A stretch of DNA of 64,000 nt from Vibrio pacinii DSM 19139 (GCF_000711795.1 NZ_JONH01000014.1:1-64000); one strand, 5' to 3'; shown: positions 47,360 to 58,997, counted from the first letter of the stretch. Notes: generated from the sequence alone by a model not told the origin. Made by a program: numbers and translations.

Positions 47360-48271
47360 TTAACCTTTAGTGATGTTGGTACCCGCTGTGCCTTGCAGAA
47401 TACGCAGACCATCTTGCAAAGAGCCGATACCGACAACTTTGCCGCCTTGCTTGATAAACTCGCAGGACGCTTCAATTTTTGGTCCCATAGAGCCTGCATC
47501 GAACTGATACTGCGCCAGTTCGCTTGGCGTTGTGCTGCGCAGGGCATGCTGTGTTGGCTTGCCCCAATCAAGGTAAACCGCGTCTGCGTCAGTGAGGATT
47601 AGCAGAGCATCAGCATCGAGCTGTTTGGCGAGGAATGCAGCCGACATGTCTTTGTCGATCACCGCTTCAACACCCACCAGTTTGCCGTTTTCGCGTTTCA
47701 CCGGAATACCACCGCCGCCAGTACAGATAACAAGGTGGCCGGCATCAATTAATTTAGTGATCGCATCGTGTTCGATGATGCCCGTTGGCTGTGGGCTTGG
47801 GACCACGCGGCGGAAGTGTTTGCCGTCTGGCTTGATTGTCCAGTGGTACTTTTCTGCCAACTCGCGAGCTTCCGCTTCTTCGTAAATAGGACCAATGGGT
47901 TTGGTTGGGTCTGCAAACGCGGGATCATTAGGATCGACGGTCATTTGCGTCAACATGCAAGTCGCGTTGACGTTTGGCATCTGGTTTTTAAACTCTTGCA
48001 TCAGCATGTAACCGATCATGCCTTGTGTTTCGCTGCCAAGGACATCAAGCGGGTATGGCGCGACTTTCTTGTATTCCAAACCTTGCAGGGCAAGCAAACC
48101 AACTTGTGGACCATTACCGTGTACCAGTACCACGTTGTATTCTTTCGCGATTTCAGAAATCGTTTTGACGGCGACTTCGATGTTTTGGCGTTGTACTTCA
48201 GCTTCAAGTGGCTCACCACGGCGAAGCAAAGCGTTACCACCTAGTGCGACAACTACAGTTTGTTTAGTCAT
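47360..48271 (-). CDS. arcC: Carbamate kinase
   Basis: 303 residues of the amino-acid kinase fold. [16 protein letters not shown] at the start binds phosphate, [15 protein letters not shown] follows, and the ATP-site region [13 protein letters not shown] is near residue 210. It makes ATP from carbamoyl phosphate, the energy-yielding step of arginine fermentation. It lies between arcA and arcB on the same strand. Confidence 0.96.
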   Translation of the reverse strand: MTKQTVVVALGGNALLRRGEPLEAEVQRQNIEVAVKTISEIAKEYNVVLVHGNGPQVGLLALQGLEYKKVAPYPLDVLGSETQGMIGYMLMQEFKNQMPNVNATCMLTQMTVDPNDPAFADPTKPIGPIYEEAEARELAEKYHWTIKPDGKHFRRVVPSPQPTGIIEHDAITKLIDAGHLVICTGGGGIPVKRENGKLVGVEAVIDKDMSAAFLAKQLDADALLILTDADAVYLDWGKPTQHALRSTTPSELAQYQFDAGSMGPKIEASCEFIKQGGKVVGIGSLQDGLRILQGTAGTNITKG

Positions 48272-48336
48272 TGTTTGAATCTCTCTACAGGGGCTGGAGC
48301 AGGCACTATGGTCGCTCCAGCCTAATAAGTACTTAA

Positions 48337-49560
48337 TTAGATACCATCACGTTCGATTGGGCAGCTCATGCAGCGAGCGCCGCCGCGACCGCGACCTAGC
48401 TCATCACCTGGGATAGGAAGTACTGTGATGCCTGCTTTGTCGTATTTTTCGTTGGTGTAAGTGTTGCCCTCGTAGCCGACAACCACACCTGGTTTGACGG
48501 TGAGAACGTTGTTTGCATCGTTCCACTGCTCGCGTTCTGCGTTGAAGTTGTCACCGCCAGTGGTGATGAGGTTTAGCTTGTCGACGCCGAGTGCTTTTTC
48601 AATCGCAGTCACGAAGTAGCCTTCTTCTTTGACGTTGACTGCGCCAGATTGATCGCCAGTTAGGCTCCAGCATTTAACATCTTTACGCACTACTTCAGGG
48701 TATACAGAGAAAGTATCTTCACGCATGTGCGTCATTACTGTGTCTAAGTGCATGCAAGAGCGGTGTTTCGGTAGCTCCATGGCAATCACTTGTTTGGCTT
48801 GACCATGTTTGAATAGACCTGATGCCAAGTGCTCAACGCCTTGTGCCGTTGTACGCTCAGACATACCGATAAGAACCGCGCCTTTACCAATAACCAGTAC
48901 GTCACCGCCTTCGATGGTTGAGTTGTCGTAGTTCACTTGCTCGTTGTCACCGAAGTACTTAATGAAGTCTTGGCCAGCAAAGCTTGGGTGCCAGCGGTAG
49001 ATAGCGCGAACATGGTTGGTTTCACGTTGACGAGCCGCTTTTGCCATTGGGTTGATAGAAACCCCACCGTAAACCCAGCATGAGGTATCACGTGTAAATA
49101 GGTGATTTGGTAGTGGTTCAATGATGAAGTCGGTTGGAGCGTGTAAACCTTGCATCATAGAAGAAGATTTCATTGGCATTTCAGCGTATGAAAGACCGCC
49201 AGTAAGGATTTTAGCCAGCTCTAGGTTAGGTAAGTCACCTAGGTAACAACGCACATCGTTCGCGAACGTTTTGCCCAAACGGTAATCAGAGACTTGCTGG
49301 TTAAGTAGCCAATCTTTGGCTTCGGCGACGGCGAGCGTGTCTGCCAACAAGTCAGTTAATAGTAAGACTTCGACACCTTGGTCGCGCAGAGTTTGAGTGA
49401 ATACGTCGTGCTCCTCGCCTGCACGTTCAACTGCCAATACGTCATCAAATAGCAGATCGTGACAGTTAGATGGGGTTAGGTGAGTCAGAGCTCGTCTAGG
49501 ACGGTGTACCAGAACGCGACGTAATTGACCGATTTCAGAACCTACGTATAACTTACTCAT
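48337..49560 (-). CDS. arcA: Arginine deiminase
   Basis: 407 residues. It converts arginine to citrulline and ammonia. [13 protein letters not shown] near residue 215 holds catalytic acids, [10 protein letters not shown] near 270 the catalytic His-Asp pair, and [13 protein letters not shown] at the end the nucleophilic Cys. NRLxAEREQ of many homologues is [15 protein letters not shown] here. It is the first gene of arcA-arcC-arcB; ammonia release would also give acid resistance. Confidence 0.96.
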   Translation of the reverse strand: MSKLYVGSEIGQLRRVLVHRPRRALTHLTPSNCHDLLFDDVLAVERAGEEHDVFTQTLRDQGVEVLLLTDLLADTLAVAEAKDWLLNQQVSDYRLGKTFANDVRCYLGDLPNLELAKILTGGLSYAEMPMKSSSMMQGLHAPTDFIIEPLPNHLFTRDTSCWVYGGVSINPMAKAARQRETNHVRAIYRWHPSFAGQDFIKYFGDNEQVNYDNSTIEGGDVLVIGKGAVLIGMSERTTAQGVEHLASGLFKHGQAKQVIAMELPKHRSCMHLDTVMTHMREDTFSVYPEVVRKDVKCWSLTGDQSGAVNVKEEGYFVTAIEKALGVDKLNLITTGGDNFNAEREQWNDANNVLTVKPGVVVGYEGNTYTNEKYDKAGITVLPIPGDELGRGRGGARCMSCPIERDGI

Positions 49561-50248
<688 letters not shown>

Positions 50249-50263
50249 TGCATTAAACACAAA

Positions 50264-50284
50264 AAAGCCGCACTAGGCGGCTTT
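50264..50284 (-). terminator. Terminator of the YfcC-type gene
   Basis: Stem AAAGCCGC / GCGGCTTT with loop ACTAG. On the minus strand TTTTTTG follows. Confidence 0.88.
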
Positions 50285-50329
50285 GAAAGGGCTCACTTCC
50301 TGTGAGCTAGGGTTAGGAAAAGAATCGCT

Positions 50330-51778
50330 TTAGAGAAGTGCACCAACGCTAAGCATTGCAACACAGAACAGCGTTAAAATAGCCAGTAACGGTGCGACCC
50401 ATTTGACCCAACGTACGTAAGGAACGCGGGCGATAGCCAAGCCACCCATCACGACAGCGGACGTCGGGGTGATCAAATTCACTAGCCCAGATGCAGATTG
50501 GTACGCTGTGACGACTAAGTCACGACCAACGCCAGCAAAGTCCGCGAGGGGAGCCATGATTGGCATTGTCAGTACCGCTAGGCCTGAACTTGAAGGAACA
50601 AGGAACGATAACAGTACTTCTAAGAAGAACATCACATTGATGAACACCACCGACGATAAACCAGTAACCATTTGCTCTGCTGAGAACAAGATAGTGTCGG
50701 TAATCATGCCGCGATCCATTACCACGACGATACCACGCGCGATACCAATGATCAGTGCTACCCCCAATAGGTCGCGAGCGCCATCAATAAAGCTGTTGGT
50801 AAAGTCTTCTTCGCTCATTCGAGCGACTAAACCTATGATGATGGTTGACGCGAGGAACATGGCTGAAATTTCTGCCATCCACCAGCCAGCAACCGATACA
50901 CCGTAAATCATCACAGCGAAAGAGGCGCCAAATATACTCAGGATCAGTTTGCGTGTTGCGGTGAACTCAAGACGTTCGCCAGTTTGGTTGCCCAAGAAGT
51001 GCGCTTTGTTCTCTTCGTACTTGTCGTAAACCACCGATTTAGATTGATCTTGACGAACCATGCGGGCATAGCGCATGACGTAAGCGACACAGATAACCCA
51101 GCCAATCAGAAGGGCAATCACACGCAGTACGATACCATCGGTGAAAGGGATACCTGCTGCGTTAGCCGCAATGACGGTTGCAAATGGGTTGATGGTTGAG
51201 CCCAGAGTACCAATCCCTGCGCCAAGTAACACGGTTGCTGCCGCGACCAGAGGGTCAAATCGAGCCGCCATCATCACAGGCACTAATAAGGTGTAGAAAG
51301 GGAGGGACTCTTCCGCCATACCATAAACGGTACCACCGGCGGCAAACAACGCCATTAGAATCGGGATCATCAACTCTTCACGACCTTTGAGTCGATCCGT
51401 GACACGTTCGATACCAGCATCGATAGCGCCGGTTTTCGTCACTAGGCCAAGGAAGCCACCGATAATCAAAATGAACAGTGAAACGTCAATAGCTGCGGCT
51501 TCGTAGCTATTGTGGTCATAGAAACCATCGATGGGGGCGAGCAGGACATCGATAACACCTTGAGGGTTGCCATCAACAGGTTGGTAGGTTCCGGTTACAG
51601 GAACTTCACGGCCTAGATCTTCGTTCATCACACGGTCATATTGACCTGCGGGAACAATCCAAGTCAGCATTGCGACTAGCGCAATCAGAACAAAAAGAAT
51701 GGTGTAGGCTGAAGGGAACTTAAAGTTGGCAAAGAAGCCGCCTTTTTTCTCTTCGGTCGTTACAGTTTGAGTTGTCAT
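50330..51778 (-). CDS. YfcC/DcuC-superfamily carrier, possible arginine–ornithine exchanger
   Basis: 482 residues with about twelve membrane helices. A polar N-terminus (TQTVTTEEKKGGFFANFKFPSAYT) precedes the first helix. The motifs GGTVYGMAEESLPFYTLLVPVMMAAR near 150 and GAGIGTLGSTINPFATVIAANAAG near 190 are typical of the YfcC family, often labelled C4-dicarboxylate or basic amino acid carriers. Lying beside arcACB, with no classical arcD seen, it may import arginine and export ornithine. It has its own terminator and is probably transcribed separately. Function is inferred. Confidence 0.8.
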   Translation of the reverse strand: MTTQTVTTEEKKGGFFANFKFPSAYTILFVLIALVAMLTWIVPAGQYDRVMNEDLGREVPVTGTYQPVDGNPQGVIDVLLAPIDGFYDHNSYEAAAIDVSLFILIIGGFLGLVTKTGAIDAGIERVTDRLKGREELMIPILMALFAAGGTVYGMAEESLPFYTLLVPVMMAARFDPLVAAATVLLGAGIGTLGSTINPFATVIAANAAGIPFTDGIVLRVIALLIGWVICVAYVMRYARMVRQDQSKSVVYDKYEENKAHFLGNQTGERLEFTATRKLILSIFGASFAVMIYGVSVAGWWMAEISAMFLASTIIIGLVARMSEEDFTNSFIDGARDLLGVALIIGIARGIVVVMDRGMITDTILFSAEQMVTGLSSVVFINVMFFLEVLLSFLVPSSSGLAVLTMPIMAPLADFAGVGRDLVVTAYQSASGLVNLITPTSAVVMGGLAIARVPYVRWVKWVAPLLAILTLFCVAMLSVGALL

Positions 51779-52264
51779 AGCGATCTCCTTACTTTTATCT
51801 ATATACCAATAAATAAAAGTGAATCAGCGACTAATAGTTATAAAATAAATAACTCGTTGTAGAGTAAGTTATTGGTATTAGGGATTAATTGTTGGGGTTT
51901 TAATCACCCTTTGACTCTATTTTAAAAGCAATGCGAGGTACGTAACTTTGGTGATCTTCACAAAAAATAAGTACTGGATTTAGGTAAGAAGTAGTGGTGA
52001 TAAATACAGCGATTATTTGTTTGAAATAGACGGATTAATATTCCACAAAAATACCTAGTTACTAGGTTTTGATACACGATTTTCGCGCAGGTGAAAATTA
52101 TGCGGAATTTTATTCAAAGCCGGGAATTTAAATGCATAAAAATCTTTTGGCCACTTTATTGATTAAAGTCAAAAATAGACTGTGAGCTGGGTTTTATTTA
52201 ATTTGGTAAAATAAAAAGGGAGCCGAAGCTCCCTAGGTTTTATTTGTGTTACTACTCTTTGTGA
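51779..52264. promoter_or_regulatory. Region upstream of the YfcC-type gene
   Basis: 486 nt without a gene. The left part is the leader and promoter of the YfcC-type gene (ribosome site AAGGAGATCGCT). It holds a near-ARG motif GGAATTTTATTCA at 52110-52122 with one base too few in the spacer. The dcuA terminator is at the right end. Confidence 0.5.
52217..52239 (-). terminator. Terminator of dcuA
   Basis: Stem AGGGAGC / GCTCCCT with loop CGAA (TTCG on the minus strand), followed there by TTTTTATTTT. Confidence 0.87.
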
Positions 52265-53572
52265 CTAGATTAAAAGGCCGCCAAAAGCAAAGCCTAGCGC
52301 GACTGCTGAAGCGATGGTGACCACGCCAGGAACAAAAAATGGGTGGTTAAATACGTATTTGCCAATACGAGTTGATCCCGTGTCGTCCATTTCTACTGCG
52401 GCGAGCAGAGTCGGGTAAGTTGGTAATACAAATAGCGCACTGACCGCGGCAAACGAGGCGACGGCAGTGAGGGGAGCCACTCCAATCGCCAGTGCTGCTG
52501 GCATTAAAGCAACGGTGGTTGCGCCTTGCGAGTACAGCAACATTGACGCAAAGAATAGCACCATGGCGAGCATCCACGGGTAGTCAGACAGTAGTTCACC
52601 TGCAACCTCTTTGATGCTATCAACGTGTGCATTGACAAACGTTGAGCCTAACCAAGCCACACCAAGTACGCAGACACAAGCGGTCATGCCTGAACGGAAC
52701 GTCGCCGCTGATGGTATTTTGGCAGCATCAATTTTGGTAAATAGCACAATCGCGGCGGCAGCGGCGAGCATTACCGTCATGATGGCTTCGTTACGACCGA
52801 GTGCGGGATCTTTAATTAGGCCGACTGAACCTGAAATCGCTGCCGCGTAGCAGACAACAAAACCGATTGCGGCTAAGAAGATGTAAGTCGCTGTTTTTGC
52901 GCTTGGTAAGATTTCACGCTGAGTTTGAGTGCTTAACTTGATTAAGCCTTGTTCCAGACGTTCTTGGTAGATAGGGTCATTTTTAAGCTCACCGCCCATG
53001 AAGTTGGCAACAAAGGCCCCGATCATACAAGCGATAAAAGTGGTAGGGATGCACACGGCAAGTAGGGTTAAGTAATCGACACCCATTGGTGCCAGCATCG
53101 CAGCAAAAGCAACCACAGCGGCAGAAATCGGCGAAGCGGTGATCGCGATTTGTGAAGCGACAACCGCTATCGACAATGGGCGAGAAGGACGCACGCCTTG
53201 GCCTTTTGCTACTTCGGCTATGACAGGTAGGGTTGAAAACGCAGTGTGGCCTGTGCCCGCCATTAACGTCATTAGGAAAGTCACAATCGGCGCATAAAAG
53301 GTGATGCGCTCGGGGTGCTTACGCAAGAAGTTTTCTGCCAGTTGAACTAACCAGTCCATACCACCGGCCACTTGCATTGCGGCAATCGCGGTAATTACAG
53401 ACATGATGATAAGAATAACGTCTACCGGAATAAACGCTTGGCTAGTCGGTACGCCTAAAACCAAAGATAGGGCGATAACCCCAGCGCCACCTGCTAAGCC
53501 AATGCCAATGCCGCCAATTCTTGCTCCTAAATAGATAAAGAGCAGAACGACGATGAGTTCGATTGCAACCAT
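52265..53572 (-). CDS. dcuA: Anaerobic C4-dicarboxylate antiporter DcuA
   Basis: 435 residues, close to E. coli DcuA (433), with about ten to twelve hydrophobic segments. GTGHTAFSTLPVIAEVAKGQGVRPSRPLSIAVVASQIAITASPISAAVVAF lies near residues 105-155 and is typical of DcuA/DcuB (quoted as a region, key residues the GHT and SQIAITASPIS parts). It exchanges fumarate or aspartate for succinate in anaerobic growth. It follows aspA, 163 nt away with a terminator between. Confidence 0.94.
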   Translation of the reverse strand: MVAIELIVVLLFIYLGARIGGIGIGLAGGAGVIALSLVLGVPTSQAFIPVDVILIIMSVITAIAAMQVAGGMDWLVQLAENFLRKHPERITFYAPIVTFLMTLMAGTGHTAFSTLPVIAEVAKGQGVRPSRPLSIAVVASQIAITASPISAAVVAFAAMLAPMGVDYLTLLAVCIPTTFIACMIGAFVANFMGGELKNDPIYQERLEQGLIKLSTQTQREILPSAKTATYIFLAAIGFVVCYAAAISGSVGLIKDPALGRNEAIMTVMLAAAAAIVLFTKIDAAKIPSAATFRSGMTACVCVLGVAWLGSTFVNAHVDSIKEVAGELLSDYPWMLAMVLFFASMLLYSQGATTVALMPAALAIGVAPLTAVASFAAVSALFVLPTYPTLLAAVEMDDTGSTRIGKYVFNHPFFVPGVVTIASAVALGFAFGGLLI

Positions 53573-53697
53573 ATTGATACCTCTCGATGTGAATTGTGAT
53601 TCTGATTATCTAACCATTCAGGAGCTAAATAGTTAGATAATAGGAATGGCAAAACTAAAGCCATGTCATGAGCGTGGTTAATCGCCTTGGCGCTTAA

Positions 53698-53720
53698 AAA
53701 AGGGTCGCAAGGACCCTTTT
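53698..53720 (-). terminator. Intercistronic terminator between aspA and dcuA
   Basis: Stem AAAAGGGTC / GACCCTTTT with a 5-nt loop and TTTTTTAAG on the minus strand. It would limit read-through from aspA to dcuA. Confidence 0.82.
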
Positions 53721-53735
53721 AACCAAGCCGTACAA

Positions 53736-55187
53736 TTACTCGTAGCGTTTCGCTTTGTAGGTTGGGTGCATAAAGTTCTCAACGGAAAGGATCTCATCGA
53801 GTTCTTCTTCCGTCAGTAAGCCGCGCTCTAAAACCACTTCACGTACACTCTTACCCGTTTCAGCACAGATCTTGCCGACAATGTCACCTTCGTGGTGGCC
53901 AATGTACGGGTTAAGGTAAGTGACGATACCGATAGAGTTGTAAACGTAGTTTTCGCACACTTCTTTGTTAACGGTAATGCCGTCGATACACTTGTCACGT
54001 AAGTTGACACAAGCGTTCGATAGGATTGAGATCGACTCAAACATGCTTTGCGCAATGACAGGTTCCATCACGTTAAGCTGGAGCTGACCGCCTTCAGCTG
54101 CAAATGAAATTGTGTTGTCGTTCCCCAAAACCTTAAAGCACACTTGGTTCACCACTTCAGGAACCACAGGGTTGACTTTGGCAGGCATGATAGAAGAACC
54201 GGCTTGCAGTTCTGGCAAGTTGAGTTCGTTGAGACCCGCGCGAGGACCTGAAGAGAGTAGGCGCAAGTCGTTACAGATTTTAGACAGTTTTACCGCGAGA
54301 CGTTTTAGTGCGCCGTGGGTCATTACGTAAGCGCCACAATCTGATGTCGCTTCAATCAAATCTTCTGCAGGGACCACATCTAAGCCAGTGACTTGTGCAA
54401 GATGTTTGACGGCCGCGGCTTGGTAACCTTGCGCCGCATTCAAGCCAGTACCAATTGCTGTTGCACCTAGATTGATTTCAAGCAGTAGTTTTGACGTGTA
54501 TTCAAGGGCACGAATCTCTTCGTTTAAAGTCACCGCCCAAGCGTGGAACTCTTGGCCAACGGTCATAGGCACAGCATCTTGTAGCTGAGTACGACCCATC
54601 TTCAAGATGCCTTTAAATTCTTGGCTTTTCAGTTCGAAAGCACCTTTAAGGTATTCAATCGCTTCAATCAGTGTGGCGACACTGTTGTATACCGCAATAC
54701 GGAAACCAGTTGGGTAAGCACAGTTGGTTGATTGACTTTTGTTGACGTGATCATTGGGGTTGATGAACTGGTATTGGCCTTTTTCTTTGCCCATCAGCTC
54801 AAGTGCTAGGTTCGCAATGACTTCGTTGGTGTTCATGTTGACCGAAGTACCAGCGCCGCCTTGGAAAACGTCTGAAGGGAACTGATCCATGCACTTACCT
54901 GTTTCAAGCATCAGGTCACACGCTTCAAGAATATAATGAGCGACATCTTTTGGGATCACGCCGAGTTCGTTATTTGCCAGCGTAGCCGCTTTTTTGGTCA
55001 TGACCATGCCGCGGACAAACTCCGGTACATCGGAAATGGTCATGTTGGAGATATTGAAGTTTTCCATCGCGCGGAGCGTATGAATGCCGTAATAAGCGTC
55101 AGCAGGGACATGACGTTGGCCGAGTAAGTCTTCTTCAATACGAGTCGCTTGATTCGCCGTTTTAGGGGCATCAGTTAGGGTAGCCAT
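53736..55187 (-). CDS. aspA: Aspartate ammonia-lyase
   Basis: 483 residues, as in E. coli (478). It converts aspartate to fumarate and ammonia. The family signature [20 protein letters not shown] is near residue 325 and holds the catalytic Ser loop. [23 protein letters not shown] near the start, [19 protein letters not shown] near 110 and [17 protein letters not shown] near 195 are all present. It feeds fumarate respiration together with dcuA. Divergent from fxsA, as in E. coli. Confidence 0.96.
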   Translation of the reverse strand: MATLTDAPKTANQATRIEEDLLGQRHVPADAYYGIHTLRAMENFNISNMTISDVPEFVRGMVMTKKAATLANNELGVIPKDVAHYILEACDLMLETGKCMDQFPSDVFQGGAGTSVNMNTNEVIANLALELMGKEKGQYQFINPNDHVNKSQSTNCAYPTGFRIAVYNSVATLIEAIEYLKGAFELKSQEFKGILKMGRTQLQDAVPMTVGQEFHAWAVTLNEEIRALEYTSKLLLEINLGATAIGTGLNAAQGYQAAAVKHLAQVTGLDVVPAEDLIEATSDCGAYVMTHGALKRLAVKLSKICNDLRLLSSGPRAGLNELNLPELQAGSSIMPAKVNPVVPEVVNQVCFKVLGNDNTISFAAEGGQLQLNVMEPVIAQSMFESISILSNACVNLRDKCIDGITVNKEVCENYVYNSIGIVTYLNPYIGHHEGDIVGKICAETGKSVREVVLERGLLTEEELDEILSVENFMHPTYKAKRYE

Positions 55188-55514
55188 ACAGGATCCTTAG
55201 AGATTTATTCTGATATTAAGGTTTGCTTCTAGCCATTCTGTAGTTTAAGAATCCATTCGGCAGAATTTTTGGCTGTATAATCCGTCCTGACTTATGTGGC
55301 ACATAATACTGTACCTAGCGCATAAAAATAGTAACTTGATCACCTTTTTTGCTTTTATTTAGTGAAAGATTTGCAAACTATGAACAGGGTACAAATAACT
55401 CTTTAGTGGTACTCATGTCGAACGTTATGATTGCGTTGTCGACACGAATTTTTACCGCTTTAATTTGAGCTCATTACCCAGAGCACGTACACTGAGTTCA
55501 ACAAAGGAGGGCGT
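55188..55514. promoter_or_regulatory. Divergent control region of aspA and fxsA
   Basis: 327 nt without a gene. TTGATC near 55337 is a half-match to an FNR/CRP site and TATACA occurs on the minus strand, but no operator is firm. AGGAGGGC precedes the fxsA GTG. Confidence 0.45.
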
Positions 55515-56036
55515 GTGTTTCCTATCTTACTTCTGCTATTTATTTTCGTTCCTATCATTGAAATAGGTCTATTTATTCAAGTCGGTGGTTATTTGGGGCT
55601 GTGGCCTACCATCGCTTTAGTTTTGCTCACGGCGTTTGCCGGTGCGTCGTTGGTCCGCAGCCAAGGCTTGCAAACCTTAATGTCGGTACAAACTCGGATG
55701 CAGCAAGGGGAGTTGCCCGCGCAGCAGATCTTTGAAGGCGTGATGTTAGCGGTGGCTGGTGTGTTACTGCTTACGCCAGGTTTTATGACTGATGCATTGG
55801 GTATGTTAGTGCTACTGCCAGCACCTCGCGCCGCGATCGCCAAATACTTGATGAGTAAAATGGTGGTGAAATCGGTCGGTGGTGGTTTTCACGGCAGCTT
55901 TCATGGTGAGCAATTTGGTCAACGTCCGTTTGAACAAAACCCATTTGATCGTGATAACTCCAATCAAGGGTCGACCTTTGAAGGGGAGTATGAGCATAAA
56001 GATAAAGACGACGATGAGCGTAACCGCTTAAACTAG
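55515..56036 (+). CDS. fxsA: Inner-membrane protein FxsA
   Basis: 173 residues with a GTG start after a strong AGGAGG. Three to four hydrophobic segments (FPILLLLFIFVPIIEIGLFI; GLWPTIALVLLTAFAGASLV; GVMLAVAGVLLLTPGFMTDALGMLVLLP) are followed by a hydrophilic tail rich in Phe, Gly, Asp and Asn. In E. coli FxsA (suppressor of F exclusion of phage T7) lowers PifA-dependent exclusion. It lies beside aspA as in E. coli. Confidence 0.92.
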   Translation: MFPILLLLFIFVPIIEIGLFIQVGGYLGLWPTIALVLLTAFAGASLVRSQGLQTLMSVQTRMQQGELPAQQIFEGVMLAVAGVLLLTPGFMTDALGMLVLLPAPRAAIAKYLMSKMVVKSVGGGFHGSFHGEQFGQRPFEQNPFDRDNSNQGSTFEGEYEHKDKDDDERNRLN

Positions 56037-56387
56037 TCGATAATTTCTGCTGGTCATTTAAGGCGCATTGTATGCGCCTTTTTTGATCGCGAGAATAAAA
56101 CCACAGACTGAGTAAAGACTCTATTTATTAGCTAAAGCTTAATTAATTCAAGGTGATAGTCTTAAATTTAATACTTCTGTTATCATCAAATGTTGAAAAT
56201 TTGACCACGCTTCAATTATTCACCATATCTATGAGATCGAAATCTCACTGTCACTGAATGTAATTTTTAGTTTCATAAAAAACATCAACACTGTGCATGG
56301 TTTTTTAATAAGTAATCACACGAAAAGTGATTTGGAACACGCTTTCTGGTTGTTGTTCAACATTGGAAGCGATGCAGGGTGGATAAC
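56037..56387. promoter_or_regulatory. Gap between fxsA and the nuclease gene
   Basis: 351 nt without a gene. After the fxsA terminator it is A+T-rich and carries a small inverted repeat AATCAC / GTGATT at 56314-56332, 56 nt before the nuclease start. Confidence 0.5.
56060..56084 (+). terminator. Terminator of fxsA
   Basis: Stem AAGGCGCAT / ATGCGCCTT with a 3-nt loop, then TTTT. Confidence 0.92.
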
Positions 56388-58985
56388 ATGAAACAAAAAT
56401 TAACTCCAACGCTACTCGCGGCAGTGATCGCCGGTGCGCTTTCGTCTCCAGCAATGGCGGACATCATCATCTCTCAATATGTAGAAGGTGGCAGCAACAA
56501 CAAAGCGGTTGAGATTGCCAATACGGGTGATAGCTCGGTCTCTCTTGATGGCTATGAGCTGGCTAAATCGACCAATGGTAACGGTGAGTGGGGCAGTAAG
56601 TTGTCGCTCAATGGTCAAGTTTTGGCAGCGCAAAGTGTGCTGGTTGTAGCGCACACCAGCGCCAATGATGACATCAAAGCGGTGGCCGATATACTCAATG
56701 GTGCAGTGGCTGGTTTTAACGGCAATGATCCGGTGGCATTGCTCAAAGATGGCGCAGTGCATGACCTGTTAGGTGATATGGGCGGGGTGGATTTCGCTAA
56801 AGACACCACGCTCGTGCGTAATTCAGATGCGATGAGCCCTTCTTCTTCTCACAATCTAGCGCAATGGTCATCATTGGCTAAAGACAGCATTGAAGGTTTA
56901 GGCACACTCGATGGCGGCACTGCGCCCGAGCCGTTTGCTTGTACTCAAGATGGCCAAACGCCAACCTTTACTTCAATTCAAGATATTCAAGGTACAGGGG
57001 ATACCTCGCCCTTCATCAGTGGTTACCCATACATCACCGATCAAGAGTTCTTTGTTAAAGGCGTCGTAAGTGCCGTGACAACAGGCTTAACCAAAGGTTT
57101 CTACCTGCAAGCAATGACCGATGATTACAACCCAGAGACCTCTGAAGGTTTGTTCGTCCACACTAATCAATCGAGCTCTGAGCTACAAGCGGGTGATGTG
57201 GTGTGTGTGAAAGGTAAAGTGCAGGAATACTACAATCATACACAGCTAAAAGCTGAAAATAACCAATGGCTTAAGCAAGGCGAGCAAGCAGCGCCAAGCG
57301 CAACCGATATTGAACTGCTCGCGACCGATAGCAACTTTGATCGCACATTAGAGCGCTACGAAGGGATGTTAGTCCGTACGACAGAGGCGCTTGATATGCG
57401 CGTCACTCGCACTTTCGGCTACGATTACGCGTCGCGTCGCAACAACATGGTATTGGCACAAGGTCGTATCAGCATGCAGCCAAACCAGAACTTTGCCGCA
57501 GGCTCTGAACTGGCAAAACTGCAAAGTACCGAGAACGCACAGCGCCGCCTATACGTTGAGTCAGATGCGAAAGCGGCCAATGGTCAAATTCCTTACTACC
57601 CACAATTTGGCCGCAGCGACATTGATCAAGACGGCTCAACCGAAGACTACATCCGTGTCGACGACACCATTGTTGGCCTCGAAGGGGTGATCACCTACAG
57701 TTACGGTGATTATCGTCTTATCCCAACCAATACGTTGACCAGTGAAAGTTTTGTTCGCAACGATCCTCGTACGGATGAGATCGAGATGAAAGAGGGCGAT
57801 CTGCGTATCGCAACCTTCAACGTATTGAACTACTTCAACTCGCCGTTTGGTGGTGATGCTAACCAACATGGTAATAACCGTGGTGCCAATAGCTTTGAAG
57901 AATTTGAAGTACAGCAGGCTAAGATTGTTAACGCCATCTTGCGTCTTGATGCGGATATCATTGGCTTGATGGAAATCGAGAACAACGGTTTTGGTGACAG
58001 CGGCGCTATTCGCCAACTGGTTGAACAGCTTAACCAACAGATTGATGCTAAGAAAGATCGCTACGCGTTTGTCAGCGTCGACAGTAATGGCGATAAAGTG
58101 GCGGATGAAAATGACTCTATCGGTACTGACGTGATCACCACTGGTGTGATCTACCGTCCTAAAGTGGTCAAGCTTAAAGAGTCACGTGTGATCGCGATGC
58201 CAAGCCAACAAGCCCCTGAGGTGCTAGACGACAAAGGTAAAGTGATCGAAGACGGTAAGAACTACCAACGTGATTCACTGGCACCAACGTTTAAAGTCAA
58301 AGGCAGCAAAGAGACCATCACGGTTGCGATTAATCACTTTAAATCGAAAGGTTCGAAGTGTTGGGAAGACGCCGCACCGATTGATCAAGGCGGTCAAGGG
58401 GGCAAAGATCTCGATAAGCAAGGCTCGTGTGAGAACTTCCGCGTTGCCGCGGCAGTGGCTCTGGGGGATGCATTAAAAGAGATCGACGGTCATAAAGTGA
58501 TCTTGGGTGATATGAACTCATACGGCATGGAAGACCCAATGCTGGTGCTAACGGATTACAGCCAAGAGAAATACGGCAAAACCATCAAAGCAGCACGTAA
58601 CACTTATATTAGTGGCGAGGCTCAGTACGGTGATGAAGGAGCGGTGATTAATCACAACTACGGCTACATCAACGCGGTGGCGAAAGCGCATCCAAACAGT
58701 TGGAGTTACTCATTCAACGATGAGGTTGGCGCACTGGATCATCTGTTGATTAGTCCAAGTCTTGAGAAGCACTTTGTTGATGCCACCGACTGGCACATCA
58801 ATGGCGGTGAATCGACGCTGTTTGATTACAACGATGAGTACAAAGGTGACCTGCCTAAGTACAACGACCACTTCCGTTCATCAGACCACGATCCGGCGGT
58901 TCTTGAACTGAACATGGCTGGCTCATTTAGCTTTGGCGCTATGATGTCACTGTTCGGCCTCGCGCTGTGGCGCCGTCGTAAGTAG
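56388..58985 (+). CDS. ExeM/NucH-family extracellular nuclease
   Basis: About 865 residues. A signal peptide (MKQKLTPTLLAAVIAGALSSPAMA) leads to a lamin-tail-like domain (about 25-150), an OB-fold-type region (about 190-310) and the endonuclease/exonuclease/phosphatase domain (about 475-840). Catalytic motifs are LRIATFNVLNYF, GLMEIENNGF, VAINHFKSKGSKC, LGDMNSYGMEDP and RSSDHDPAVLEL. The end GSFSFGAMMSLFGLALWRRRK looks like a GlyGly-CTERM sorting tail with GS in place of GG. V. cholerae Xds is similar and degrades extracellular DNA. Start ATG 56388 is preferred to GTG 56379. Confidence 0.92.
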   Translation: MKQKLTPTLLAAVIAGALSSPAMADIIISQYVEGGSNNKAVEIANTGDSSVSLDGYELAKSTNGNGEWGSKLSLNGQVLAAQSVLVVAHTSANDDIKAVADILNGAVAGFNGNDPVALLKDGAVHDLLGDMGGVDFAKDTTLVRNSDAMSPSSSHNLAQWSSLAKDSIEGLGTLDGGTAPEPFACTQDGQTPTFTSIQDIQGTGDTSPFISGYPYITDQEFFVKGVVSAVTTGLTKGFYLQAMTDDYNPETSEGLFVHTNQSSSELQAGDVVCVKGKVQEYYNHTQLKAENNQWLKQGEQAAPSATDIELLATDSNFDRTLERYEGMLVRTTEALDMRVTRTFGYDYASRRNNMVLAQGRISMQPNQNFAAGSELAKLQSTENAQRRLYVESDAKAANGQIPYYPQFGRSDIDQDGSTEDYIRVDDTIVGLEGVITYSYGDYRLIPTNTLTSESFVRNDPRTDEIEMKEGDLRIATFNVLNYFNSPFGGDANQHGNNRGANSFEEFEVQQAKIVNAILRLDADIIGLMEIENNGFGDSGAIRQLVEQLNQQIDAKKDRYAFVSVDSNGDKVADENDSIGTDVITTGVIYRPKVVKLKESRVIAMPSQQAPEVLDDKGKVIEDGKNYQRDSLAPTFKVKGSKETITVAINHFKSKGSKCWEDAAPIDQGGQGGKDLDKQGSCENFRVAAAVALGDALKEIDGHKVILGDMNSYGMEDPMLVLTDYSQEKYGKTIKAARNTYISGEAQYGDEGAVINHNYGYINAVAKAHPNSWSYSFNDEVGALDHLLISPSLEKHFVDATDWHINGGESTLFDYNDEYKGDLPKYNDHFRSSDHDPAVLELNMAGSFSFGAMMSLFGLALWRRRK

Positions 58986-58997
58986 TGCGTTGATGAA

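Noticed and set aside
47260..47571. N-terminal extension of ornithine carbamoyltransferase (440 residues in all)
   Set aside because: The extra 104 residues overlap arcC in another frame and match no family. The standard start with a ribosome site is at 47259.
52110..52122. ARG box GGAATTTTATTCA upstream of the YfcC-type gene
   Set aside because: The spacer is three rather than four bases and there is no partner box nearby.
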